Positions 22,034 through 29,348 of a stretch of DNA of 64,000 nucleotides are shown in pieces. The notes under the pieces are model-generated. The model did no database searches and was not told the DNA's origin. It worked only from the letters and a program-made list of their open reading frames with translations. A program made the translations under genes and the position numbers. Numbering within the stretch: position 1 is the stretch's first letter; every line of letters starts with the position of its first letter. This DNA comes from Gemmatimonadota bacterium (lineage in GTDB: Bacteria; Gemmatimonadota; Gemmatimonadetes; Longimicrobiales; Gaopeijiaceae): the NCBI GenBank assembly GCA_027623325.1, contig JAQBXY010000004.1, positions 62,001 through 126,000 of the forward strand. Direction: 5' to 3'.

Positions 22034-22516
22034 ATGAGTCGGTCTCTGAACAAGGTCATGCTGATCGGAAACGTCGGAAACGATCCCGAGATTCGGGCGA
22101 CCGGATCGGGCGCACGGGTGGCGAAAATCTCGCTTGCGACGAATCGCTCCTGGACCGACCGGAACTCCGGCCAGAAGAACGAGAAGACCGAGTGGCACCA
22201 CCTCACCTTCTTTGGACGGCTGGTCGACGTAGTGGAGCAGTGGGTGAAAAAGGGTGATCGACTCTATGTAGAGGGTCGGGTGGAATACTCCCAGACCGAG
22301 GGCGATGGCGGACCGAAGTATTGGACCGACATCGTCGTCAACGAAATGGTCATGCTCGGCTCCACCGGAGGCGGCGGCGGGAGCTACGGAGGGGGGGGCG
22401 GCCAGGGCGGCGACGATGGAGACTTTGGAGACCGAGGGTCCCACGGCGGCGGTGGCGGTGGCGGTGGCGGCGGCGGTTCGTCCATGTCGGAGCCGGACGA
22501 CGACCTACCGTTCTAG
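22034..22516 (+). CDS. ssb: Single-stranded DNA-binding protein
   Basis: 160-aa SSB. An OB-fold of about 110 residues (SLNKVMLIGNVGNDPEIR, TEWHHLTFFGRLVDVVEQWV, GDRLYVEGRVEYSQ) is followed by a linker made almost only of glycine with a few Asp/Gln and an acidic tail MSEPDDDLPF that recruits partner proteins. The tail matches the canonical DDDIPF. The ATG gives a standard MSRSLNKV N-terminus. The protein coats ssDNA in replication and repair. The upstream 190 bp (21840-22033) holds no gene and presumably its promoter. Confidence 0.96.
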   Translation: MSRSLNKVMLIGNVGNDPEIRATGSGARVAKISLATNRSWTDRNSGQKNEKTEWHHLTFFGRLVDVVEQWVKKGDRLYVEGRVEYSQTEGDGGPKYWTDIVVNEMVMLGSTGGGGGSYGGGGGQGGDDGDFGDRGSHGGGGGGGGGGGSSMSEPDDDLPF

Positions 22517-22535
22517 TGGGGGCTGGCGGTAGCCG

Positions 22536-22868
22536 TCAGGATGCTCCTTCGGCTTCCGACTCGGACTCCCAGAGTCCCATGAAGTACTCCTCGTACCTCT
22601 GCGGGTGTAGTCGGTAGTCCTCGACCCAGACTTCGTATGGCGGAAGCGCCATGTGGCGTGACAACCAGTCGGTCGCCACACGCACCATCTCGACGTACGA
22701 AAGGTCACCGTCACCGCCTTCTTCTCGGTAGGCGCGGTGGGCAAGCAAGTAGACTTCGTCCGGACTCATGTACACAAGAAGGTCCGCGACCTGCGCCGAA
22801 CAGTAGTCGTGGTACTTGGCGCGCAGGACGTTGGGTGGCTCTTCCGGGACCTCCTTGCCTTCGTCCAA
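22536..22868 (-). CDS. Unknown protein, domain A of a local three-member family
   Basis: 110-aa cytoplasmic protein, not recognised. It consists of one mostly helical domain (called A here) shared with two neighbours: a start like YHDYCSAQVADLLVYMSPDE and an ending ALPPYEVWVEDYRLHPQRY. The common pattern is LP-x-[YF]-[ED]-x-W-x2-D-x3-[NH]-P. The TTG start is weak but necessary, because domain homology begins at about residue 19; the next ATG (near 22769) would cut the domain. Convergent with ssb, 19 bp away. Function unknown. Confidence 0.6.
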   Translation of the reverse strand: MDEGKEVPEEPPNVLRAKYHDYCSAQVADLLVYMSPDEVYLLAHRAYREEGGDGDLSYVEMVRVATDWLSRHMALPPYEVWVEDYRLHPQRYEEYFMGLWESESEAEGAS

Positions 22869-22983
22869 ACGCGGCCCCCCGGCCGGACGTGAAGAAGCCC
22901 TCCGGCCTCACGGAGCGCGAAGAGGACCCGAAGGTTCGATCGCGCTTACATTTGGGCGGGAGGGCCTAACAACGCAACCCTTT

Positions 22984-23190
22984 TCAGGGTTGGGGCTGTA
23001 TCGCCTCACTGACCTGATCGCCGGCGTCCTCGTCGTTCTGACGGAGGTGCTGATAGATGGATCGGCGCGTCAGCCCATACAGCACCACACGACTGAGGAA
23101 CTCAGGATCGGACGCCTGAACCTCTTCAGCCTGCGCTGCGATGTCGCGTGGCAACTGCACAGACAGTTGCACGGAACGCGTCTCCCACAT
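22984..23190 (-). CDS. Small ribbon-helix-helix-like protein
   Basis: 68-aa protein with the size and layout of CopG/Arc-type DNA-binding proteins: an N-terminal strand with alternating residues (RSVQLSVQLP), then two helices (RDIAAQAEEVQASDPEFLSR and VVLYGLTRRSIYQHLRQ) and an acidic tail. Such proteins bind DNA as dimers and often autoregulate or act as antitoxins; no toxin gene is adjacent. ATG at 23190 follows GAGGTG at five bases; an in-frame GTG sits two codons earlier. The 115 bp downstream contain a small CAACCCT/AGGGTTG hairpin overlapping its stop. Confidence 0.6.
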   Translation of the reverse strand: MWETRSVQLSVQLPRDIAAQAEEVQASDPEFLSRVVLYGLTRRSIYQHLRQNDEDAGDQVSEAIQPQP

Positions 23191-23563
23191 AGACACACCT
23201 CACCCACATTGGATTGTGGAAAAGACAAACTTTTTCACGGACGTCAGGACTCGGAGTCGGTACGCGACCTGAGAACGGCGGGAGGCGCTAACAACCTCGA
23301 AGCGGAGTCTAGACTAAGAGAGGACTCCGGCCGGCGCAACCCCCGAAACCGTCGGATCACAACTTTTTTTCGGATTCTTAAGTCGTTGTTACACAACGTG
23401 TTACGTTTTGTCCAAAAACACGAATCCAACTGTTCCCGGAAGCGGTCGCAGCTTATTCTCGGTAACACCACTTTCACGGAAGTGCAGGAATCACAGCGAG
23501 TTTGGTGAGTCAACGGCGTCGGTCACCAGGCAACAGCTCGCGGACATTTTTTGTAAAAAGTGT
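23191..23563. other. AT-richer gene-free stretch
   Basis: About 370 bp with no convincing coding sequence, noticeably richer in A/T than its surroundings. It contains poly-T runs near 23366, a TGTGGAAAA at 23215-23223 (a DnaA-box-like sequence on the minus strand) and an AT hairpin at 23543-23564 (GACATTTTTT / AAAAAGTGTC) directly after the stop of the 23564-24127 gene, perhaps its terminator. It presumably also holds the promoter of the small ribbon-helix-helix gene. Confidence 0.5.
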
Positions 23564-24127
23564 CTACGGCAGCGCGGACCTCAAGAAAGCTCCGAGAGAG
23601 ATCGATTCGAAGGCGAGAAATCTCTCTCGGAGGTCCGTCGGGTCCGCCTCATGGAAGATCAACGCAGTCCGATGGACCCGACCGGTCCGACGCTCCTCGA
23701 ACGCGATGTAGCCACGCCACCCTTCCCGATCACGGAACGATCTCAGGTGCGCCGACCAGGGCTGGTTCAGCCATTCGAACGTGCGGACCTCCAACGTCGC
23801 CGGAGCGGCGGCCGTGGGGGCGTGGGCCGAGTCATCCACGTCGCGGAGATGGTCGGAAGGATTGCGACGCACGTCCTCCTTCCAGACATCGAACGGCGGA
23901 AGCGGAAGCAGCTCTTCACAGTATTCGAGCAACACCGCGAGCGGGTCGGTGGGACGCGAAGCGGTGGGGGGTCTCCGTCCAAGCGCCCGACGGTACATCG
24001 GACGAATTCCTTCCGGAGGAAGAAGCTGGACGAGGGCTCGCGCCTGCCGGGCCCGATAGGCCTCATACTCCGCTCGCGCTCCATCCACTGTCAGGCCGAG
24101 ATCGGCCTCAGCCGAGGTCCAAATCAA
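23564..24127 (-). CDS. Unknown two-domain protein, order A-B
   Basis: 187-aa protein, not recognised. Residues about 15-90 are domain A (EYEAYRARQARALVQLLPPE ... LPLPPFDVWKEDVRRNP); residues about 108-187 are domain B (WSAHLRSFRDREGWRGYIAF ... RTALIFHEADPTDLRERFLA ... GAFLRSAL). Domain B also forms the N-terminal half of the protein at 25274-25951, where the order is reversed. A loop rich in Ala/Pro/Thr joins the domains. The TTG start overlaps the upstream stop (TTGA), so it is translationally coupled to the 24124-25011 gene; a GTG at 24088 is an alternative. No signal peptide or membrane segment. Confidence 0.68.
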   Translation of the reverse strand: MIWTSAEADLGLTVDGARAEYEAYRARQARALVQLLPPEGIRPMYRRALGRRPPTASRPTDPLAVLLEYCEELLPLPPFDVWKEDVRRNPSDHLRDVDDSAHAPTAAAPATLEVRTFEWLNQPWSAHLRSFRDREGWRGYIAFEERRTGRVHRTALIFHEADPTDLRERFLAFESISLGAFLRSALP

Positions 24128-25011
24128 TGGATGACGTGCGATCCGGCGATCGGAGGCAACACCTGCACGACGTGGGCAAGCGGCTCATGAATATTGAGAC
24201 CAGCGAGCGTCTCGCGGGCCCCGAACGTCTCAAGGACCTGCTCCAGAGGGGCGAAGCGGTCGGGCTCGAATCGCGCCATCAAAGCGGCCAAGCCCCGCCG
24301 CATGCCCCCGAGCGCGTGGCGCGCTTCCGCGAGCGTCGTGGGAAGCGGAAAGCGCACGTGGTACGAAATCGAGTCCGCTGCTGTGACCGGCTCCTGGCGG
24401 CGAAGATCCGCACTCGGAAACGCCTCCGATAAGGCGTGCTCGAGCTGAGGGTCAGATTCGCGGAACGCGGTCCGGAAGATGACCGCGCACGCATCGTAGT
24501 CGAGATACGCCCGCGTGAGTCGACCCGGGCCGAGCACGAATCGGATGGAGGTGCCTTCGTGAAGATCCAGGTCCCGACAGATATCCCGATAGCCCACCCT
24601 GAGGAAGGTCGGGCGAGTCAATGGTCCGAATCCCACTCGCTCCAGTACGCGAAGCCCCAGGCGCATGCTGTACAGCCGAAGCCCCTCGTCCTCGCGCATC
24701 GACGCAGCCGCTGTGATCAGCTCGGAAACGTGATCGGCGGTAGGCCCGTACGCCCAGTCGAGCACGACGAGTTCCGTGCTGAGATCGAGAACCTTAACGG
24801 ACCCGCTGCCCAAATCGACGACTTCAGAGGTCGCCGCATACCGTCCCTCGACGACGAGTGCGAGACCGATGTCTTCGATGCGGCCGCCCGGGGCATCCAT
24901 CTCATGGACGTCGCGGTATTGTACGATCGCCCGTGTGAGAGGGAGTTCGCAGATACCTGGGACGTCCCCCATCGCCTCGGGGCGGGCGTCGGCTGTGGTG
25001 TTCAAGTGCAT
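24124..25011 (-). CDS. Unknown 295-aa protein coupled to the A-B protein
   Basis: Soluble alpha/beta protein that I do not recognise. The N-terminal half has strand-rich segments (IGLALVVEGRYAATSEVVDL, VKVLDLSTELVVLDWAYG) and the C-terminal half is charged and helical (TLAEARHALGGMRRGLAALM). No P-loop, HTH or metal motif is evident. ATG at 25011 is preferred, because the longer reading frame would run into a hairpin at 25036-25053. Its stop overlaps the start of the A-B family gene, so the two products are likely made together. Function unknown. Confidence 0.62.
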   Translation of the reverse strand: MHLNTTADARPEAMGDVPGICELPLTRAIVQYRDVHEMDAPGGRIEDIGLALVVEGRYAATSEVVDLGSGSVKVLDLSTELVVLDWAYGPTADHVSELITAAASMREDEGLRLYSMRLGLRVLERVGFGPLTRPTFLRVGYRDICRDLDLHEGTSIRFVLGPGRLTRAYLDYDACAVIFRTAFRESDPQLEHALSEAFPSADLRRQEPVTAADSISYHVRFPLPTTLAEARHALGGMRRGLAALMARFEPDRFAPLEQVLETFGARETLAGLNIHEPLAHVVQVLPPIAGSHVIH

Positions 25012-25021
25012 GGTCGAGGGT

Positions 25022-25053
25022 ATGGCAGAAAACAAACCCGGCCAGAGCCGGGT
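25022..25053 (-). terminator. Terminator-like hairpin in the leader of the 24124-25011 gene
   Basis: On the minus strand ACCCGGC and GCCGGGT form a perfect 7-bp stem with a 4-nt loop, followed by TTTGTTTT. It sits only about 25 nt before the ATG at 25011, so it could act as an attenuator rather than end an upstream gene; no convincing upstream gene exists on this strand. Confidence 0.45.
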
Positions 25054-25273
25054 GGAGTCGAAGACGGTCGTGTCGGGTGAAAGAATGGTCCCCGGCCTCC
25101 GTCATGCAGATCAGTTCCAACGATAACTATCTGTTTACATCGATTGCAAGAAGATTTCGTGGCTACGAGAACGGCTTTTCCTTGCAGCCGGTGGGGGGGG
25201 CCGTCATCTTCACCGAACCGTCTCAACCCCGTAGGTATCCGCTCACAGTCGAAGGGAGCAAGAACCCGCCTGC

Positions 25274-25951
25274 ATGACAATCCCGAGTGAACGTCGGCGG
25301 TCCGTGGCTTTCGTGAAACACGGCGACGATACATGGGCTTGTTTTCTTGTCACCTTCCCAGCGACTGCGCGCACGTGGCACGGCTACTTCTCGTTCCGGC
25401 CGAGTCATAGTGAATTGCCGGAAGATGAAGTGAGGACGACGGACATCTTCGTCGAGGCTTCAGAAGGCGAGATTCACGAGAAGGCTCGTGGCCTCGGACG
25501 ACCCCTCCTGCTCGGCCTCTTGGACTCCGCCATTCATGCGAACGGGGGGCGTGGAGGAAATACTCACCTTCGCGGTCGCTTCCGCTCACTATTGACTGCG
25601 AATTCAGTCGAGATCGCGGGGGACTGGCCGGGTGACGTGCCCCCTCGCACACAGGGGGAAGTAGACCGCCTACGCTCGCTGTATGAGTCGTATCGTCTCG
25701 ACCAGGTGTCTCACTTCATCTGCCTGATCGACCCCGTAGACTTCGAATGCGCGGTCGACGAGATCCTGGCCGGCGAAAGCATCGACTTCTTGACCAAGGA
25801 TCGAGTCCAGTTCGCCATGATGGTTGTCGATCACATCGAACGCCTGCTGCCCCTTCCCGACTTCGAGAGTTGGGCGAGCGACTTCCTGGCGCATCCCGAA
25901 GCGTATCGGACCTATACGCATACGCTCCACCGCGAGGGGCGTCTGCCTTAG
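25274..25951 (+). CDS. Unknown two-domain protein, order B-A
   Basis: 225-aa protein, third member of the local family. Residues about 8-95 are domain B (TWHGYFSFRP ... RTTDIFVEASEGEIHEKARG ... LLLGLLDSA); residues about 135-220 are domain A (LYESYRLDQVSHFICLIDPV ... RLLPLPDFESWASDFLAHP). This reverses the A-B order of the protein at 23564-24127. An intervening segment of about 40 residues (LRGRFRSLLTANSVEIAGDW) has no counterpart. The ATG follows GAAGGGA at some distance. It is transcribed alone, divergent from the 24124 gene across a 260-bp spacer. Confidence 0.68.
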   Translation: MTIPSERRRSVAFVKHGDDTWACFLVTFPATARTWHGYFSFRPSHSELPEDEVRTTDIFVEASEGEIHEKARGLGRPLLLGLLDSAIHANGGRGGNTHLRGRFRSLLTANSVEIAGDWPGDVPPRTQGEVDRLRSLYESYRLDQVSHFICLIDPVDFECAVDEILAGESIDFLTKDRVQFAMMVVDHIERLLPLPDFESWASDFLAHPEAYRTYTHTLHREGRLP

Positions 25952-26042
25952 CAGCCCGCGGTTGGTGTGGCGGACGCCTCGGGCGCCTCCGGATCGACCA
26001 GCCGTTGCCCAGCCTCTGAGACCCCTATAGCTTCTTACGCTC

Positions 26043-26048
26043 TATAAT
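26043..26048 (+). promoter_or_regulatory. Probable -10 box of rpsU
   Basis: A perfect TATAAT lies about 20 bp upstream of the S21 start codon in otherwise GC-rich DNA. No good -35 box is seen 16-18 bp further upstream. Confidence 0.5.
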
Positions 26049-26066
26049 TGGCTCAGTCCAAAGGGT

Positions 26067-26270
26067 GTGATTGTTTTGGAAATCGTCGTTCAGGATAATG
26101 AGAGTCTCGACCGCGCTCTGCGTCGATTCAAGCGCAAAGTGCAGCGTTCGGGTCTCTACTCCGAGCTACGTAAGCGTCGGTACTACGAGAAGCCCAGCGC
26201 GCAGCGGAAGCGGAAGAAGGAAGCCGCGATTCGTCGTGAACGCAGACGTCAGCGTCGCAAGAGCGTTTGA
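26067..26270 (+). CDS. rpsU: 30S ribosomal protein S21
   Basis: 67-aa basic ribosomal protein bound near the 3' end of 16S r[23 protein letters not shown] is the family signature, followed by [20 protein letters not shown] and a very basic tail. GTG at 26067 chosen; it lies very close to the AAAGGG motif, so TTG at 26076 (giving [11 protein letters not shown]) is possible. It has its own promoter and terminator. S21 is absent from several phyla, so its presence is mildly informative. Confidence 0.95.
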   Translation: MIVLEIVVQDNESLDRALRRFKRKVQRSGLYSELRKRRYYEKPSAQRKRKKEAAIRRERRRQRRKSV

Positions 26271-26291
26271 GTGAACTCGAACGACTCGTTT

Positions 26292-26326
26292 AAAACGGCC
26301 CTCCCGATTCGGGGGGGCCGTTTTTC
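26292..26326 (+). terminator. Rho-independent terminator of rpsU
   Basis: AAAACGGCC pairs with GGCCGTTTT, extended inward by CCC/GGG pairs, and is followed by TTTTT. It begins 21 bp after the S21 stop. Confidence 0.9.
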
Positions 26327-26329
26327 GTT

Positions 26330-26539
26330 CTGGGGTGTGCGCCTCCCGACGCCGAACGGAACACGCCGCCGACGATAATGATCCTCGCTCCCGCGGCTGA
26401 TGTCGCGGGGCTTGAGGAGTCGGAGCCAATCGAGTTGTCGGCCCTCGCCGCAGACCTCGAGAACGGGGACATCTCGGCGGCGATCACCTGGTCCTCATCA
26501 GTGGATGGGCCACTCGGGACGGGCCCCTCCACCCGATGA
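26330..26539 (+). pseudogene. Fragment of an extracellular Ig-like domain protein
   Basis: A 69-codon open stretch without a good start reads LGCAPPD, RNTPPTIMILAPA, then LAADLENGDISAAITWSSSV and DGPLGTGPS before a stop. This is the typical pattern of surface Ig-like/cadherin-like repeats (NTPPTVTI-x-P ... DGD-[IL]-[ST]-x-x-[IL]-x-W-x-S). The domain stops about 25 residues short of complete, and no other domain precedes or follows. LGC might be a lipobox remnant. It starts right behind the rpsU terminator and is best read as a gene relic. Confidence 0.55.
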
Positions 26540-26592
26540 CGAGACTCCCAGAAAGACCCGCAAAATGAAGGAGGCTACGGTGCGGTGTCCCG

Positions 26593-27375
26593 CTAGGCGA
26601 CTCGACGCGCGAAGAGGTCATCCAAGGACGCCCACCCCTCCAGATGCCCCGGCGGCAAGTGTGTCCAGGCGAAGCCGATCAGGAGTCGATTCCAGCCTCG
26701 TAGCGTCCTCGCCTCCGTAGGCGTCATACCGGTCACGTTCGCCATCATTCGGCACAGATTCCCGTCCGACGTGAAGCCCATTCGTTGTGCCGCTACCGCG
26801 ACCGTGATCGATCGGTCGGACAGGAGGTTGGCCACCGCCATGATCCGAAACCATCGGAGATAGGTATACGGCGACGAAAGGCCCCGTCGGCGGAACCTGG
26901 CCTTCAGTGCCCCGCGACTCGTTCCGCTGGCCTCAGCCACCGCATGGAGCGTCGTGTAGTGAACCGGGAATTCCAGGATCCTGCGCGCAAACGATCGCAG
27001 CGGAAGCGGAAGCTGAGGTCCGGCCGACTTCGCGAGATCAGCGAGCGCTCGGTCGACCCAGGTTCGTTCGGCGCTCGAACGATCCATCGTCCCCGCGAGA
27101 CGTCTCGTCATGTAGTCCAACCGGGTCATGGGCAACTCGGCCGAACGTCGCTCGACCTCCCATCGCCGGAGCATCAACTCATCAATCTCAAGAAGAGTTA
27201 CACGGGCAGGCGGTGCTGGGCGGTCGTCGCTCGCCATGCGGACCACTAGGCGAGGAAATCCCGACTCGATCGCGGACGCGGCCAAGCGCGCGTCGATGAT
27301 GACGTCCTCCTCAGCATGCGCGGCTCGGCACAATGCCCTTCTGAGGTTCGTGTCGTTGACTTGGACGACGATCAT
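26593..27375 (-). CDS. AraC-type helix-turn-helix regulator
   Basis: 260-aa regulator. Residues 1-110 form an unrecognised N-terminal domain (MIVVQVNDTNLRRALCRAAH, RLVVRMASDD). The C-terminal part carries both AraC helix-turn-helices: LHAVAEASGTSRGALKARFR (HTH1) and ITVAVAAQRMGFTSDGNLCR (HTH2), then TGMTPTEARTLRG. The classic P-[SE]-x-F-R-R core is modified, as in the divergent AraC proteins of Gemmatimonadota. ATG at 27375; longer frames to 27477 read into the inverted-repeat element. Target genes unknown; downstream on this strand there is only non-coding DNA and then the rpsU region in the opposite direction. Confidence 0.75.
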   Translation of the reverse strand: MIVVQVNDTNLRRALCRAAHAEEDVIIDARLAASAIESGFPRLVVRMASDDRPAPPARVTLLEIDELMLRRWEVERRSAELPMTRLDYMTRRLAGTMDRSSAERTWVDRALADLAKSAGPQLPLPLRSFARRILEFPVHYTTLHAVAEASGTSRGALKARFRRRGLSSPYTYLRWFRIMAVANLLSDRSITVAVAAQRMGFTSDGNLCRMMANVTGMTPTEARTLRGWNRLLIGFAWTHLPPGHLEGWASLDDLFARRVA

Positions 27376-27458
27376 CGGGTGACCCACTCGCGGCGTGACT
27401 TGAGGACACTTCCAATCTGTGCGGCCGCGGCAGATGGCGCCAACGAATCCGGAAGTCC

Positions 27459-27572
27459 CTAGGGAACCTCTGCACAAATAGGGCGCCCCGCATTCAGGGG
27501 TCTCGCGATGTGGGAAATGTCATCGTACGGGTTCTAGGGTGACGGTGCCCTACTTGTGCAGAGCTTCCCTAG
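27459..27572. mobile_element. MITE-like element with 25-bp inverted repeats and CTAG duplications
   Basis: Two imperfect 25-bp inverted repeats at 27463-27487 and 27544-27568 match at 22 of 25 positions (core GCTCTGCACAAGTAGGGC in the right copy's complement). They enclose 56 bp without coding capacity and are flanked on both sides by CTAG (27459-27462 and 27569-27572), a likely target-site duplication. The size (106 bp) and structure fit a non-autonomous miniature element mobilised by an IS5/IS1182-type transposase; the family is inferred. The right CTAG is also the TAG stop of the 3-hydroxyacyl-CoA dehydrogenase gene. Confidence 0.8.
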
Positions 27573-28447
27573 ATGGGCATGGGCACCGGTTTGTCGCCCG
27601 ACCAATCATAGAAGCCCTGCCCGGACTTCCGGCCAAATCGACCCATCGCGACGATACGCTTGAGAAGTGGTGGCGGAGCATAGCGCTCTTCGCGGTACTC
27701 GTCGTACATGATCTCGCTGATCTTGTAGAGCGTGTCGATCCCGACGAAGTCGCAGAGGGTGAACGGGCCCATTGGATAACCGCATCCGAGCATCATGCCT
27801 GTGTCGATGTCGCTCACACTCGCGACACCACGTTCCAGCTGCCGAATCGCATCGAGCATGTAGGGCACGAGAAGCAGGTTGACGACGAAACCCGAATTGT
27901 CCTTCGCGGCGATCGGAACCTTGCCCAACGAATGGGCAAACGCGAAGGCTCGATCGAAGGTCGTCTGGCTGGTCGCGATCGTGCGGACGACCTCGACGAG
28001 CTTCATGACGGGCACCGGATTGAAGAAGTGCAGTCCGACGAATCGGTCGGCCCGCGAAGTCGCGGCAGCCATGTCCGTAATGGTCAGCGAACTCGTATTC
28101 GACGCGAATATCGTCCCCTCACCACACAGGACGTCGAGCGCACCGAAGAGTTCGTTCTTCGATTCGAGGTTCTCGACGATGGCTTCGATCACGATATCAC
28201 GGTCGTCGAGATCCTCGACCACAGTCGTGAAACTGAGTCGCTTCCACGCCGCATCACGGTCGTCGGCAGAGAGCTTCTCTTTTTCGACGGCTCGATCCAT
28301 CGACTTTCGAATCCGTTTCTGACCGGCCTCGAGAAAGTCGTCCGTCATCTCGCGCACCTTGACGTCGAACCCACTGGTGGCCGCGATCTCAGCGATCCCG
28401 CTGCCCATGAGGCCGCATCCGACTACTCCGACTTTGCTGATCTCCAA
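27569..28447 (-). CDS. 3-hydroxybutyryl-CoA dehydrogenase
   Basis: 292-aa NAD-dependent 3-hydroxyacyl-CoA dehydrogenase, acting between enoyl-CoA hydratase and thiolase. Rossmann loop GVVGCGLMGSGIAEIA, strand VIEAIVENLESK, TIFASNTSSLTITDMA, catalytic His in RFVGLHFFNPVPVMKLVEVV, and the C-terminal KDNSGFVVNLLLVPYMLDAI with GCGYPMGPFTLCDFVGIDTL. The TTG start is supported by GGAGG five bases upstream. Thiolase lies two genes upstream on the same strand. The stop codon lies in the CTAG duplication of the adjacent miniature element. Confidence 0.94.
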   Translation of the reverse strand: MEISKVGVVGCGLMGSGIAEIAATSGFDVKVREMTDDFLEAGQKRIRKSMDRAVEKEKLSADDRDAAWKRLSFTTVVEDLDDRDIVIEAIVENLESKNELFGALDVLCGEGTIFASNTSSLTITDMAAATSRADRFVGLHFFNPVPVMKLVEVVRTIATSQTTFDRAFAFAHSLGKVPIAAKDNSGFVVNLLLVPYMLDAIRQLERGVASVSDIDTGMMLGCGYPMGPFTLCDFVGIDTLYKISEIMYDEYREERYAPPPLLKRIVAMGRFGRKSGQGFYDWSGDKPVPMPI

Positions 28448-28480
28448 CGTCGCCTCCGTTCCAGTTATTGCTGAATAGAT

Positions 28481-29329
28481 CTAGTCCTGATCCGTGCCCA
28501 TCAAATCCCTCGCAACGCCGTGGAAATGGCGCTTGACCCAGCGTCTCCATGAGGCGGGTGGTGGCTCCAACGACACACCGGTTTCAAGCGCGTCGAGAAC
28601 ACCCTCCACCTCAGTCCGAACCTCGTCCACCTTCCTCTTGTGGGTCCGACCGACGGCGAAACTGACTCCTGTGAATACCGCCGCGCCAACCGCGACCCCG
28701 ACGCCCACCGCCAACCCCATCGGAGTCACCGCGGCCAAACCCGCTACGGTCAGGGTCCCGGATCCCCCCCCGAGGATGCCACCCCCAACCACCGCCCCGG
28801 CCACGTCGTCATTTCGGGTGCCGGGATCCACCAGAAACTCGATCAATGTCCGCTCCTCGTCGACCCGTTCCAATCTCACTTCGACGGAACGAGCTGACGC
28901 GATGTAGTACTTCCGAGAGGAAAAACTCGCCGCTCTCGCCAACTGCGACGCCCAGTCGAGCGCGGGTCGATACTGGAGGATCCCTACGCCACGTCGGACC
29001 GGCTGCAAGAGATGAGAAGCGACGAGGAAATCGTCGATCTGGTCGGATAGCTCCTGTGGGTCTCCCACAACCACCCGGGATGAACGGATGGCCGAGGGTC
29101 CGAAGACGCGATCCAACACGCCGCCACCCTCGGCGCCACTCCGCACGTCCGCGAGCGCATGACGAACGTGCGCCTCGGACAGCCCAACTTCCCCTGCGAT
29201 TCGGAAGAGCTCGCCTTCGGTGAGCCCCCCCTCCGCGCCATCGGGGTCGGAGGTCGCGAGTTCGGCGGCACGTCGGATGACGGCGTCGAACTCTCGTCGG
29301 GTCAGGCTCCGACTCTCGCCCTCACCCAT
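28481..29329 (-). CDS. Unknown membrane-associated protein
   Basis: 282-aa protein without recognised family. The N-terminal 60 residues are helical and charged (LTRREFDAVIRRAAELATSD, LTEGELFRIAGEVGLSEAHV), resembling SHOCT- or HTH-like segments. A central soluble part follows, then two adjacent Gly/Ala/Val-rich membrane helices at about residues 180-228 (GAVVGGGILGGG, MGLAVGVGVAVGAAVFTGVS), and a basic tail. It sits between thiolase and 3-hydroxyacyl-CoA dehydrogenase with gaps of 19 and 33 bp, so it is probably cotranscribed. Role unknown; I infer an inner-membrane location. Confidence 0.62.
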   Translation of the reverse strand: MGEGESRSLTRREFDAVIRRAAELATSDPDGAEGGLTEGELFRIAGEVGLSEAHVRHALADVRSGAEGGGVLDRVFGPSAIRSSRVVVGDPQELSDQIDDFLVASHLLQPVRRGVGILQYRPALDWASQLARAASFSSRKYYIASARSVEVRLERVDEERTLIEFLVDPGTRNDDVAGAVVGGGILGGGSGTLTVAGLAAVTPMGLAVGVGVAVGAAVFTGVSFAVGRTHKRKVDEVRTEVEGVLDALETGVSLEPPPASWRRWVKRHFHGVARDLMGTDQD

Positions 29330-29348
29330 CTTGATCGCCCACGTCGCG

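Noticed and set aside
22470-22516. Glycine repeat of the ssb gene as a transposon or tandem-repeat locus
   Set aside because: It is the ordinary flexible linker of SSB proteins and keeps frame into the acidic tail.
23191-23563. Possible replication origin (AT-rich, TGTGGAAAA, near gyrB/recF/ssb)
   Set aside because: Only one DnaA-box-like sequence is seen, and dnaA and dnaN are absent nearby; the A/T richness fits promoters and terminators.
25002-25334. 110-codon open frame on the minus strand in the divergent spacer
   Set aside because: No family resemblance, odd composition, and it overlaps both the leader hairpin and the start of the B-A gene.
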